Shown: positions 33,124-41,345, counted from the first letter of the stretch. The stretch: DNA of 43,364 nt from Antarcticimicrobium sp033791545 (GCA_033791545.1 JASJGL010000153.1:1-43364); one strand, 5' to 3'. Program-made: numbers and translations. Notes: a model not told the origin generated them from the letters alone.

Positions 33124-33147
33124 TGTACCGCCTTGATAAGTCGTGGA

Positions 33148-33177
33148 TTTCGGGCCGCCCCCTTGGGCGGCCCGAAA
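33148..33177 (-). promoter_or_regulatory. 13-pair hairpin between hydA and the transporter genes
   Basis: TTTCGGGCCGCCC pairs perfectly with GGGCGGCCCGAAA, four-base loop, five bases past the hydA stop. No T run follows. It could partly terminate, or stabilise the hydA message, so that enzymes and transporter are made in different amounts. Confidence 0.6.
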
Positions 33178-33182
33178 CCGGA

Positions 33183-34637
33183 TTAAACGCCTGTGGCCGG
33201 GATGCCGCTGCGCGCGACGGGCCGCGGCGCGGTCAGATCTTTCCACTTCGACAGCGCGGTGTTGACGGTCGCATTCGGATCGCGGGCGACGAATTCGCCA
33301 TGGCCTTCCTTGGCCTTCAACTCGCCGTTCTCCACCGCCACATAGCCCCGGCTCAGCACATAGCGCGGCAGCGCCGTTACCTCGATGCCCTCAAAGACGT
33401 TATAGTCGATGGAAGAGGCCTGCGCCTCGGCCGTGATGGTCTTGCCCATCCCCGGATCCATCACCACGATATCGGCATCCGCCCCCACAAGGATCGCCCC
33501 TTTCTGCGGGTAGCAGTTGAGGATTTTCGCGATATTGGTTGAGGTTACGGCCACGAATTCATTCATGGTGATCCGCCCGGTCTCGACCCCTTGGGTCCAC
33601 AGAACCGGCAACCGGTCCTCCAGCCCGCCTGTGCCGTTCGGGATCTTCGAGAAATCGCCGACGCCATAGCGTTTCTGCTCGGTGGTAAAGGCGCAGTGGT
33701 CGGTTGCCACGCAAGACAGCGTGCCCGAGGCCAGACCGGCCCAAAGGCTGTCCTGATGCTTCTTGTTGCGGAACGGCGGCGACATCACCCGGCGCGCGGC
33801 ATGATCCCAATCCTCGTTGAAATATTCGCTCTCATCCAGCACCAGATGCTGGATCAGCGGCTCGCCCCAGACCCGCTTGCCAGCAAGCTTCGCGCGCCGG
33901 ATCGCCTCATGGCTCTCCTCGCAGGAGGTATGGACCACATAGAGCGGCGCGCCAGCCATGTCGGCGATCATGATGGCGCGGTTGGTGGCCTCGCCCTCGA
34001 CCTGGGTCGGGCGGGAATAGGCATGGCCCTCGGGGCCGGTGTTGCCCTCGGCCAGCAGCTTGGCGGTCATCTCGGCGACCAGATCGCCGTTCTCGGCATG
34101 CACCAGCGGCGTCGCCCCCAGCTCGGCGCAGCGCTTGAAGCTGGAGAACATCTCGTCGTCGTTCACCATCAGGCTGCCCTTGTAGGCCATGAAATGCTTG
34201 AAGGTATTGATGCCCTTTTCCTCGGCCACCACCTTCATCTCGTCAAAGACCTGCTCACTCCACCAGGTCACCGCCATGTGAAAGGAATAATCACAGCAGG
34301 CGCGGGCCGATTTGTTGTCCCAGGTCTTCAGCGCATCCAGCAGGCTCTCGCCCGGGCTTGGCAGCGCGAAATCGACCACCATGGTGGTGCCGCCCGCCAG
34401 CGCCGCGCGAGTGCCAGCATAGAAATCATCGCTGGAATAGGTGCCCATGAAGGGCATTTCCAGATGGGTATGCGGGTCGATCCCGCCCGGCATCACGAAA
34501 CAGCCGTCCGCATCAAGGATCTCATCCCCGCTCAGGTCGGGGCCAATCTCGACGATCTTGCCGTCCTCGATCTTCACATCTGCCTTATAGGTCAGATCCG
34601 CAGTGACGACCGTGCCGCCCTTGATCACTTTGCTCAT
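33183..34637 (-). CDS. hydA: Dihydropyrimidinase (hydantoinase)
   Basis: 484-residue cyclic amidohydrolase that opens dihydrouracil or dihydrothymine to the N-carbamoyl-beta-amino acid, step two of the reductive pathway. Zinc ligands His56 and His58 in GGIDPHTHLEMP, the bridging carbamylated Lys153 in AYKGSLM, His180 in PLVHAENGD, HTSCEES, and the catalytic Asp in ATDHCAF. Start at 34637 behind GGGAG; 33 further upstream codons are open but unrelated. It lies between a 106-residue gene of unknown role and the ABC genes, all on one strand. Confidence 0.95.
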   Translation of the reverse strand: MSKVIKGGTVVTADLTYKADVKIEDGKIVEIGPDLSGDEILDADGCFVMPGGIDPHTHLEMPFMGTYSSDDFYAGTRAALAGGTTMVVDFALPSPGESLLDALKTWDNKSARACCDYSFHMAVTWWSEQVFDEMKVVAEEKGINTFKHFMAYKGSLMVNDDEMFSSFKRCAELGATPLVHAENGDLVAEMTAKLLAEGNTGPEGHAYSRPTQVEGEATNRAIMIADMAGAPLYVVHTSCEESHEAIRRAKLAGKRVWGEPLIQHLVLDESEYFNEDWDHAARRVMSPPFRNKKHQDSLWAGLASGTLSCVATDHCAFTTEQKRYGVGDFSKIPNGTGGLEDRLPVLWTQGVETGRITMNEFVAVTSTNIAKILNCYPQKGAILVGADADIVVMDPGMGKTITAEAQASSIDYNVFEGIEVTALPRYVLSRGYVAVENGELKAKEGHGEFVARDPNATVNTALSKWKDLTAPRPVARSGIPATGV

Positions 34638-34662
34638 TCTCAAAACTCCCACGTTATTTTCG

Positions 34663-34983
34663 TCAGACCGAGGCATAGCACCCGATCGCATCTCCATGCA
34701 CACCGATGTCGAGCGGGCCAAAATCGCTCTCGACACACAGCGAAAAGTATCCCGCCGTCGGCAGATAGATCACCCGATAGCAGCCATCGCCACGGGTCAC
34801 TGACCAGCATTTCTGGGTGATCCCGCCGGAGAAATTCACCGTCACCGGGCGCGGCGCGCGCAGGTTTTCCTTGAAGGCCTCAAGGGTCAGCTGCCCCACC
34901 CGGTCCCCCGCCGGATAGGCGGCGATTTCGCCCGCGATCAGCGTCTTGATCTGTTCCGGTACGGAATGCTCTGCCTTGTTCAT
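34663..34983 (-). CDS. Conserved-looking 106-residue protein in the pyrimidine operon
   Basis: A soluble 106-residue protein, start MNKAEHSVPEQIKTLIAGEI at 34983. Residues 1-45 look helical; 46-106 look like a small beta-rich domain with several aromatic residues and three Cys (KCWSVTRGDGCYRVIYLP, then YFSLCVESDFGPLDIGVHGD). I do not recognise the family. It ends 25 bases before hydA and begins just past repeat copy C, so it is probably co-translated with hydA. A role in pyrimidine catabolism, for instance ligand binding or assembly, is only suggested by position. Confidence 0.75.
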   Translation of the reverse strand: MNKAEHSVPEQIKTLIAGEIAAYPAGDRVGQLTLEAFKENLRAPRPVTVNFSGGITQKCWSVTRGDGCYRVIYLPTAGYFSLCVESDFGPLDIGVHGDAIGCYASV

Positions 34984-35007
34984 CGCCGCTTTCCGGGCCC
35001 ACCACCC

Positions 35008-35068
35008 TTTTTCTGGCCTCAAATACTCCGGGGGAGTCGCGCAGAGCGCGACGGGGGCAGAGCCCCCG
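35008..35068 (+). repeat. Dispersed GC-rich intergenic element, copy C
   Basis: TTTTTCTGGCC, core AAATACTCCGGGGGAGTCGC, then a GCGC palindrome and GGGGGCAGAGCCCCC. The closest match to copy A. It lies between the amidohydrolase stop and the 106-residue gene, antisense to transcription of the operon. Confidence 0.7.
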
Positions 35069-35083
35069 CCCCCGGCCTCGGGA

Positions 35084-36334
35084 TCACTCCACGATTTCGG
35101 CCGTCTCCAACACCGCATGCAATAGCACGTCTGTACTGGCGGAGGCCCAATCCTTGGAAATATCCTCGGCTTCGTTATGGCTCAGACCATCGACGCAGGG
35201 GCACATCACCATGGTCGCCGGTGCCACCTTGGCGGCCCAGCAGGCATCGTGACCGGCGCCCGAAATCAGATCCATATGGCTATAGCCCAGCCGCTCGGCG
35301 GCGTTGCGCACGTTCGCGACCAGCTCCGGCGTAAAGGTGACGGGATCGAAATGCCCGACCGCCTCGACCGAACAGCCAACCCCCAGCCCGTCGCAGATCT
35401 TGGCAGCTTCGGCCTCGATCTTGGCGCGCATGGAGTCCAGCTTGGCCTGATCCGGCGTGCGGATATCGACGGTGAACACCACCGTCCCCGGCAGCACGTT
35501 GCGCGAATTGGGGCTGAAGGTCATCTGCCCGACACCGCCGACGGCGTTGGGCTGGTTCTCCATCGCCACGACTTCCACCATCTCGAGGATCTTCGCCATG
35601 GCGAGACCCGCATTGGTGCGCATGCTCATCGGGGTCGAGCCGGTGTGCGCCGCTTTGCCGGTCAGGGTGAACTCCAGCCACCACAGACCTTGGCAATGGG
35701 TAACGACGCCGATTTGCTTGTTCTCGGCCTCCAGAATCGGGCCCTGTTCGATGTGCAACTCGTAATAGGCGTGCATCTTGCGCGCGCCGACCTCTTCATC
35801 GCCAACCCAGTCGATCCGCTTCAGCTCTTCGCCATAGGTATCGCCCTCAAGATCCTGACGACCATAGGCATAGTCCAGCGAATGCACCCCGGCGAACACG
35901 CCCGAGGCCAGCATCGGCGGCGAGAACCGCGCACCTTCCTCGTTGGCCCAGTTGGTCACCACGATCGGATGCTTGGTCTTGACCCCAAGGTCGTTCAGCG
36001 TGCGCACCAGTTCCAGCGCGCCCAGCACCCCGAGAACCCCGTCGTATTTGCCGCCCGTCGGCTGGGTATCAAGGTGCGAGCCGACATAGACCGGCAGCGC
36101 ATCGGGGTCTTCGCCCGGACGAGTCATGAACATGGTGCCCATTTTGTCGACACCCATGGTCAGGCCAGCGGCTTCACACCATTTCTGGAACAGCGCCCGC
36201 CCCTCGGCATCTTCGTCGGTCAGGGTCTGACGGTTGTTGCCACCTGCAACACCTGGGCCGATCTTGGCCATGTCCATCAGGCTGTCCCAAAGACGGTCGC
36301 CATTGATTTTAAGATTTTGCGCCGGTGCGGCCAT
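35084..36334 (-). CDS. M20-type N-carbamoyl-beta-alanine amidohydrolase
   Basis: 416-residue zinc-dependent hydrolase of the M20/allantoate-amidohydrolase family. It removes the carbamoyl group from N-carbamoyl-beta-alanine (or the isobutyrate analogue) with release of ammonia and CO2, the last step of reductive uracil/thymine breakdown. Metal ligands His87 (GSHLDTQP), Asp98 (GKYDGVLG), Glu132-Glu133 (NEEGARF), later HIEQGP, and the C-terminal His in ISGAGHDACW. Start at the ATG 36334 with GGGAG eight bases away; a GTG at 36343 is possible. First gene of the minus-strand catabolic operon, divergent from the regulator. Allantoate hydrolysis is an alternative by family, made unlikely by hydA and preTA. 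Confidence 0.92.
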   Translation of the reverse strand: MAAPAQNLKINGDRLWDSLMDMAKIGPGVAGGNNRQTLTDEDAEGRALFQKWCEAAGLTMGVDKMGTMFMTRPGEDPDALPVYVGSHLDTQPTGGKYDGVLGVLGALELVRTLNDLGVKTKHPIVVTNWANEEGARFSPPMLASGVFAGVHSLDYAYGRQDLEGDTYGEELKRIDWVGDEEVGARKMHAYYELHIEQGPILEAENKQIGVVTHCQGLWWLEFTLTGKAAHTGSTPMSMRTNAGLAMAKILEMVEVVAMENQPNAVGGVGQMTFSPNSRNVLPGTVVFTVDIRTPDQAKLDSMRAKIEAEAAKICDGLGVGCSVEAVGHFDPVTFTPELVANVRNAAERLGYSHMDLISGAGHDACWAAKVAPATMVMCPCVDGLSHNEAEDISKDWASASTDVLLHAVLETAEIVE

Positions 36335-36374
36335 CGCTCGCACTCCCTTATTGATTTATTGTCTTCATGTATGA

Positions 36375-36392
36375 TTTGACCAAACGGTCAAA
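36375..36392. promoter_or_regulatory. RutR-type operator
   Basis: TTTGACCAAACGGTCAAA, a perfect inverted repeat with seven-base arms and four-base centre. The inner 16 bases match the E. coli RutR consensus TTGACCANNTGGTCAA at all but one defined position. It lies in the divergent gap between the amidohydrolase gene and the RutR-like regulator, ideally placed to control both. Pyrimidine ligand release of the repressor is known for RutR; applied here by homology. Confidence 0.82.
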
Positions 36393-36514
36393 CGCACGCT
36401 AACACGGGGACCGCACCAGTCAAGAAATTGCCGTGGTGCGGCCACCGTTCGTCGCCCTAAAAATGGGCATGGTCGAAAAAACAGGCACCTTTGCAAGAGC
36501 GGAGACACCATCCG

Positions 36515-37126
36515 ATGCCCAAGGATCGCGCCCCAACCCGAATCCAGCAGAAAAACCGCGCCGCCATTCTTGACGCCGCGCTCGAAGTGTTCTCGGCGCA
36601 AGGGTTTCGCGGCGCCACCGTCGACCAGATCGCGACGGTCGCGGGGCTGAGCAAACCCAATCTGCTGTATTATTTCCCCTCCAAGGAGGCGATCCACAAC
36701 GCGGTTTTGAGCCAGCTTCTGGACACTTGGCTTGATCCCCTGCGCGCGCTTGACCCGGCGGGCGATCCGCTGGAGGAAATCCTCGCCTATGTGCAGCGCA
36801 AGCTTGAGATGAGCCGCGATTACCCGCGCGAAAGCCGGCTGTTCGCCAATGAGATTGTGCAGGGGGCGCCGCGCATTCACGACGTGCTGTCCACCGATCT
36901 CAGGGCGTTGGTCGACGAAAAAGTTGTGGTGATCAAGGCTTGGAGCGATGCCGGCCGTATCGCGCCGGTGCATCCCTATCACCTGATCTTCTCGATCTGG
37001 TCGCTGACCCAGCATTACGCCGATTTCGAGGTCCAGGTGCGCGCCGTTCTGGGCGACGAGGATCCCTTTGCCGCCACCCCGGAGTTCATGGAAACGCTCT
37101 ATCGGCGGCTGCTCGCCCCGAACTGA
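36515..37126 (+). CDS. rutR: TetR-family regulator, RutR-like
   Basis: 203-residue TetR repressor. The helix-turn-helix (about 15-62) has FSAQGFRGATVDQIATVAGL and KPNLLYYFPSKEAIHNAV. The C-terminal half strongly resembles RutR: SRDYPRESRLFANEIVQGAP and HPYHLIFSIWSLTQHYADF. RutR senses uracil and thymine. Start at 36515 behind GGAGA; a TTG at 36491 is less likely. Divergent from the catabolic operon with the operator between, and convergent with preA. Confidence 0.92.
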   Translation: MPKDRAPTRIQQKNRAAILDAALEVFSAQGFRGATVDQIATVAGLSKPNLLYYFPSKEAIHNAVLSQLLDTWLDPLRALDPAGDPLEEILAYVQRKLEMSRDYPRESRLFANEIVQGAPRIHDVLSTDLRALVDEKVVVIKAWSDAGRIAPVHPYHLIFSIWSLTQHYADFEVQVRAVLGDEDPFAATPEFMETLYRRLLAPN

Positions 37127-37209
37127 GCTGAACCGGTCAGCGCCAAACCGGAGTGCGCCAAACCAGTTTGGGCCGAAAGAGCGGGACACGGCTGCGGCCC
37201 GCCCCATCA

Positions 37210-38517
37210 TTACTCTGCCGCCTGAACTGCTGACGGGTTGTTGGGGTGCGTGGTCCAGTTGGCGTAATCGCCCTGCACCACCTTGCCGGTGCGCGGATCA
37301 ACCTCACCCGGCGTCACCGCCTCCATGCTGATGCAGTTCTCGACCGGACAGACTTCGACGCACAGGTTGCAGGCCACGCATTCGGCGTCGTTGACCTCGA
37401 ACACCCGGTCCTCTTTCATCCAGATCGCCTGATGGCTGGTATCCTCGCAGGCGGCATAGCAGCGACCGCATTTGATGCAGGCGTCCTGATCGATCTTGGC
37501 CTTGCTGACGTAGTTCAGGTTCAGATATTTCCAGTCGGTGACATTGGGCACCGCCTGACCAATGAAATCAGCGGTCGAGGTATAACCCTTTTCGTCCATC
37601 CACTGGCTCAGCCCCGCTTTCATCTCTTCGACGACGCGAAAGCCATAGGTCATCGCGGCGGTGCAGACCTGCACATTGCCCGCGCCCATCACCATGAATT
37701 CCGCCGCATCGCGCCAGGTGGTCACACCGCCAATGGCACTGATCGGCTTGCCGGTGGTTTCCGGGTCGCGGGCGATCTCGGCCACCATGTTGAGCGCGAT
37801 CGGCTTCACCGCCGGGCCGCAATAGCCGCCATGGGTGCCCTTGCCATCCAGCGTCGGCTGCGGCGCCATCTGGTCCAGATCGACCGAAATGATCGAGTTG
37901 ATGGTATTGATCAGCGACACCGCATCGGCATTGCCGGCAAAGGCCGCCCGCGCCGGGTTGCGAATGTCAGAGATGTTCGGCGTCAGCTTCACGATTACCG
38001 GCTTGGAATAGTACTGTTTGCACCATTGCGTCACCATCTGGATATATTCTGGCACCTGCCCCACGGCCGATCCCATGCCGCGTTCCGCCATCCCGTGTGG
38101 ACAGCCAAAGTTCAGCTCGATCCCGTCGGCGCCGGTCTCTTCGACCAGCGGCAGGATCGCTTTCCAGCTGTCCTCGTCACAGGGCACCATCAGCGACACG
38201 ATCAGCGCCCGGTCGGGATAGTCTTTCTTGACGCGGGTGATCTCTTCCAGATTGGTCTGCAACGGCCGGTCGGTGATCAGCTCGATATTGTTGAGCCCCA
38301 GCAAACGCCGGTCAGCCCCATAGATCGCGCCATAGCGCGGCCCGTTCACGTTCACCACCGGCGGCCCTTCCGAGCCCAGCGTCTTCCACACCACGCCACC
38401 CCAGCCCGCCTCATAGGCGCGGCGCACGTTGTATTCCTTGTCAGTCGGCGGCGCCGAGGCCAGCCAGAACGGGTTGGGGCTTTTGATGCCCAAGAAGTCT
38501 GTTGTTAAATCAGCCAT
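37210..38517 (-). CDS. preA: NAD-dependent dihydropyrimidine dehydrogenase, subunit PreA
   Basis: 435-residue catalytic subunit that reduces uracil/thymine to the dihydro form together with PreT. The FMN-binding barrel of the dihydroorotate dehydrogenase type has Asn136 and Cys139 in NFGCPHGM, corresponding to the catalytic loop Cys of mammalian DPD, plus SLINTINSI and AIGGVTTWRDAAEF. Two C-terminal 4Fe-4S motifs follow: CIKCGRCYAAC and CVACNLCVEVCP. The start directly follows the stop of the glycosyltransferase gene (TAA then ATG), whose end holds the GGGAGG ribosome site, so translation is coupled to that unrelated gene. Confidence 0.96.
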   Translation of the reverse strand: MADLTTDFLGIKSPNPFWLASAPPTDKEYNVRRAYEAGWGGVVWKTLGSEGPPVVNVNGPRYGAIYGADRRLLGLNNIELITDRPLQTNLEEITRVKKDYPDRALIVSLMVPCDEDSWKAILPLVEETGADGIELNFGCPHGMAERGMGSAVGQVPEYIQMVTQWCKQYYSKPVIVKLTPNISDIRNPARAAFAGNADAVSLINTINSIISVDLDQMAPQPTLDGKGTHGGYCGPAVKPIALNMVAEIARDPETTGKPISAIGGVTTWRDAAEFMVMGAGNVQVCTAAMTYGFRVVEEMKAGLSQWMDEKGYTSTADFIGQAVPNVTDWKYLNLNYVSKAKIDQDACIKCGRCYAACEDTSHQAIWMKEDRVFEVNDAECVACNLCVEVCPVENCISMEAVTPGEVDPRTGKVVQGDYANWTTHPNNPSAVQAAE

Positions 38518-39744
38518 TTATGCGGCCTCCCTATCATGTCTCAGGTTATCTCTGATTATTTTTGCCCGATCCGCGAAGACCTGGCTTCGCGTCAGGTGCA
38601 GACCGGATTGGCCCGCCTTTTCGATCAACTCGCGCAGCTGCTGACGGTTGGCGTTCAGCCCGGAAAGGGCCTCGGCCAGACCGGCCACGTCACCGCGCTC
38701 CACCAGAATTCCGGCCCCCTGTTCCGCCACCAGGCGCTGCGCAAAGGAGTCGCGAAACCCGACCAGCGGCGTTGCCGAAAACAGCGTCTCGATCAGGATA
38801 CGCGGGGATTCGTCCGTCATGTGACAGAACAGCAGAACATGGGCGCGCCGTAGAATGCCCAGAACCGTGGCCCGGTCCGTGACAAAGCCGTGAAAGCGGA
38901 TGCGCTCGCTCAGGCCCAACCGGGACGCCAAGGCGCGCATCTCTTCCAGTTGTGGGCCATCCCCGGCCCATTCGGCGACAAAATCCACCCCGGCCTCGGC
39001 CAGCCGCGCCAGCGCGTCGATCCAAAGCAACCCGCCCTTCATCTGATCGGCCCGCCCGACATAGCAGATCCGGATCGGACCCGCCCCGGCGCCCGCCAGC
39101 TTGTCGGCCAGCTGATCTTCCGGGATGCGGTCGCACAGTTCGAGGTGGACATCCTCGACGATCTGCGCGTTGCGGGTCAGCCCGGCAAAGCGGTCATAGA
39201 CCGTCTGCCCGTGCAGCAGTGCCAGATCGGCGTTTCTGAGCAATCGCGCCTCGGTCCGCGCCGTGATGCGCGATTTCAGCCCGGCCCTAGCCCGCCCCTT
39301 GACGCTGCCGTCATGCGCGGCGGCAAAGACCTGGGATTCGACCCGGTCGAACCAGATGCCATGCGGGATCTTATGGGCATGGGCCAGCCGCGCGCCGACC
39401 ACGCCCCAGTCACCAATCCAGCCACCAATGGCAAACAACCTGAAATCAGCCCGCCGCAGCGCGTCGAGCAAGGTTTTCTGCACCGCCGATCTTGTCCGCA
39501 GGTAGGTTGGCAGGTGATAGCCGTCCGGCAGTTCGATCAGCTCAAACGTTGGGGGATCGATCCCCTCTCCGCTGACCTCGATCCACCCCGCAGGAGGCTG
39601 ACCCGTCTTGCAGACCGAACAGGCGATCACCCGGTCGAAATCCTGCTGCCAGGCCTTCAACCCGCTCACGGTCTGAGCCTCGACATAAAGGCGGCCTTCA
39701 TCACGATAGAAGGGCGCGCCCAAGGTCAGGAAAAGGGTGTCCAA
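38518..39744 (-). CDS. GT4-type glycosyltransferase embedded between preT and preA
   Basis: 408-residue glycosyltransferase with two Rossmann-like halves (GT-B). The C-terminal half has a donor-site pattern: ICYVGRADQMKGGLLWIDAL, WAGDGPQLEEMRALASRLGL, IRFHGFV, and MTDESPRILIETLFSATPLVGF, in which Glu in place of the usual acidic E-x7-E motif region is visible. No signal or membrane span. I choose the TTG start at 39744, seven bases after GGAGG; the GTG at 39783 lies inside a hairpin. Sugar and acceptor unknown. No link to pyrimidine breakdown is known; it may be a passenger that took over the operon position. Confidence 0.82.
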   Translation of the reverse strand: MDTLFLTLGAPFYRDEGRLYVEAQTVSGLKAWQQDFDRVIACSVCKTGQPPAGWIEVSGEGIDPPTFELIELPDGYHLPTYLRTRSAVQKTLLDALRRADFRLFAIGGWIGDWGVVGARLAHAHKIPHGIWFDRVESQVFAAAHDGSVKGRARAGLKSRITARTEARLLRNADLALLHGQTVYDRFAGLTRNAQIVEDVHLELCDRIPEDQLADKLAGAGAGPIRICYVGRADQMKGGLLWIDALARLAEAGVDFVAEWAGDGPQLEEMRALASRLGLSERIRFHGFVTDRATVLGILRRAHVLLFCHMTDESPRILIETLFSATPLVGFRDSFAQRLVAEQGAGILVERGDVAGLAEALSGLNANRQQLRELIEKAGQSGLHLTRSQVFADRAKIIRDNLRHDREAA

Positions 39745-39772
39745 AGTGGTGCCTCCGAAGTCAGGACTGGGT

Positions 39773-39792
39773 CGGGGGATCACGATCCCCCG
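39773..39792 (-). promoter_or_regulatory. Hairpin between preT and the glycosyltransferase
   Basis: CGGGGGAT pairs with ATCCCCCG, loop CACG or complement, starting eight bases past the preT stop. No T run. It may cause partial termination or mark an RNA processing point. Confidence 0.55.
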
Positions 39793-39799
39793 AGTGATC

Positions 39800-41137
39800 C
39801 TAGCACGATGTCAGCTTTGCGTGGATGTCCATCGCCGCATCACGGCCCTCGGCCACGGCGGTCACAGTCAGATCCTCGCCGCCGCTGGCGCAGTCGCCGC
39901 CCGCCCAGATACCCGCGACATTGGTCCGGCCTGGCCCGCTGACCGCGATCTTGCCGCCCTCCAGCGCCACGCTATCCGGTGCACCGTCCAGCGTCTGACC
40001 AATCGCCTTGAACACCTGATCGGCGGCCAGGGTCACCGTCTCGCCCGTGCCCTTGACCCGGCCATCCTCGACATTGGTGTATTCCAGCTCGATCCCGGTC
40101 ACAGCGCCGTCGCCCAGAATGGCCACCGGCATCACGTTGAACATCAGCTTGACGCCCTTTGCCGCCGCCAGATCCTGTTCGAACGGACTGGCGGGCATCG
40201 CATCCCGACCCCGACGATAGGCGATGGTCACGGTCTGCGCGCCCAACAACGAGGCCTGCACCGCAGCGTCCACCGCCGTCATGCCGCCACCGATCACCAC
40301 CACGTTGCGGCCCACCGGCAGGCTACCCAGATCATCAGACTGGCGCAAATCCTCGATGAAATCGACCGCGTCGCGCACGCCGGACAGATCCTCGCCCGCG
40401 GCGTGCAGGGCATTGACCCCCGCCAGACCGATGGACAGGAACACCGCGTCATGGTCCGCCTTCAGATCCTCCAGCGACAGACCAGAGCCCAGCGCCTTGC
40501 CGGTCTCAACCGTAATGCCGCCAATCTTGAGCAGCCAGTCCACCTCGCGCGCGGCGAAATCATCGGTGCTCTTGTAGGCAGCGATGCCAAACTCGTTCAG
40601 CCCGCCGGGCTTGCCCTTGGTCTCAAACAGGGTGACGTCATGGCCCAACATGGCCAGACGGTGCGCACAGGACAGCCCCGCCGGCCCGGCCCCGACAACC
40701 GCCACGCGCTTGCCGGTCGGCTCGGCGCGGGTGAAAGGATGCGTGCCGCGCGCCATCAAGGTGTCGGTGGCAAAGCGTTGCAACCGCCCGATTTCGACCG
40801 GCTTGCCCTCGGCCGCCTCACGGACGCAGGCCTCCTCACACAGCGTTTCGGTCGGACAGACCCGCGCGCACATGCCGCCCAGAATGTTCTGGCTCAGAAT
40901 GGTCTGCGCCGCCCCTTCGGGCTGACCCACCTGAATCTGGCGGATGAACAGCGGGATATCGATGTCGGTGGGACATGCGGTGACGCAGGGCGCGTCATAG
41001 CAGAAATAGCAGCGATCCGCCGCTACGGCCGCCTCATGCGGCGCATACGCGGCATGCAAGTCACTGAAATTTGATGCAATTTCATCTTCGGGCAGACGAC
41101 CTGCCACGATCCCGGATGCCTGATGGCCTTGTGCCAT
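39800..41137 (-). CDS. preT: NAD-dependent dihydropyrimidine dehydrogenase, subunit PreT
   Basis: 445-residue flavin/iron-sulfur subunit that takes electrons from NAD(P)H and passes them to PreA. An N-terminal cysteine-rich part holds two 4Fe-4S clusters (RCYFCYDAPCVTACP, then CARVCPTETLCEEAC), as in GltD and the DPD N-terminus. Then comes an FAD fold (VAVVGAGPAGLSCAHRL) and an NAD(P)H fold (VVVIGGGMTAVDAA), ending with GIWAGGDCASGGEDLT. Start at 41137 with GGGAG; 36 further codons are open but unrelated. First gene of the preT-glycosyltransferase-preA unit. Confidence 0.95.
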   Translation of the reverse strand: MAQGHQASGIVAGRLPEDEIASNFSDLHAAYAPHEAAVAADRCYFCYDAPCVTACPTDIDIPLFIRQIQVGQPEGAAQTILSQNILGGMCARVCPTETLCEEACVREAAEGKPVEIGRLQRFATDTLMARGTHPFTRAEPTGKRVAVVGAGPAGLSCAHRLAMLGHDVTLFETKGKPGGLNEFGIAAYKSTDDFAAREVDWLLKIGGITVETGKALGSGLSLEDLKADHDAVFLSIGLAGVNALHAAGEDLSGVRDAVDFIEDLRQSDDLGSLPVGRNVVVIGGGMTAVDAAVQASLLGAQTVTIAYRRGRDAMPASPFEQDLAAAKGVKLMFNVMPVAILGDGAVTGIELEYTNVEDGRVKGTGETVTLAADQVFKAIGQTLDGAPDSVALEGGKIAVSGPGRTNVAGIWAGGDCASGGEDLTVTAVAEGRDAAMDIHAKLTSC

Positions 41138-41187
41138 TGGGTGTCTCCCTGTTTCTTTTCTTTCACCCAGACTGCCACAAACGAATT

Positions 41188-41205
41188 TTTTATCAATTGG
41201 TAAAA
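41188..41205. promoter_or_regulatory. Possible diverged RutR operator upstream of preT
   Basis: TTTTATCAATTGGTAAAA, an 18-base inverted repeat with a single mismatched pair, 50 bases before the preT start. Aligned with the operator at 36375-36392 it is identical at 13 of 18 positions, including CAA at the centre-left and GGT. It would allow the same regulator to control the preT arm. Confidence 0.5.
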
Positions 41206-41280
41206 TTTGTAATTCGGCACAAAAAATCTCCTCCCCGTCTCTCATGCTTAAAAATCAAGCAGTTGAGGGTGGACGGTTTT

Positions 41281-41337
41281 GTCCTGTCTGCGCGCCGCCA
41301 AGCCGCAGATGCGCAGCAGAGAAGCGCCAAACAGGAC
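41281..41337 (-). repeat. Long-range inverted repeat after the FLAP protein gene
   Basis: GTCCTGT at 41281-41287 and ACAGGAC at 41331-41337 pair across a GC-rich interior, just past the stop at 41346. On the minus strand AAAA rather than T follows; a terminator role is doubtful. Confidence 0.35.
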
Positions 41338-41345
41338 AGTCCGAG

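Noticed and set aside
37140..37164. Direct repeat GCGCCAAACC, 15 bases apart, between rutR and preA
   Set aside because: Only two copies in a convergent gap; no link to a promoter or known site; could be chance or slippage.
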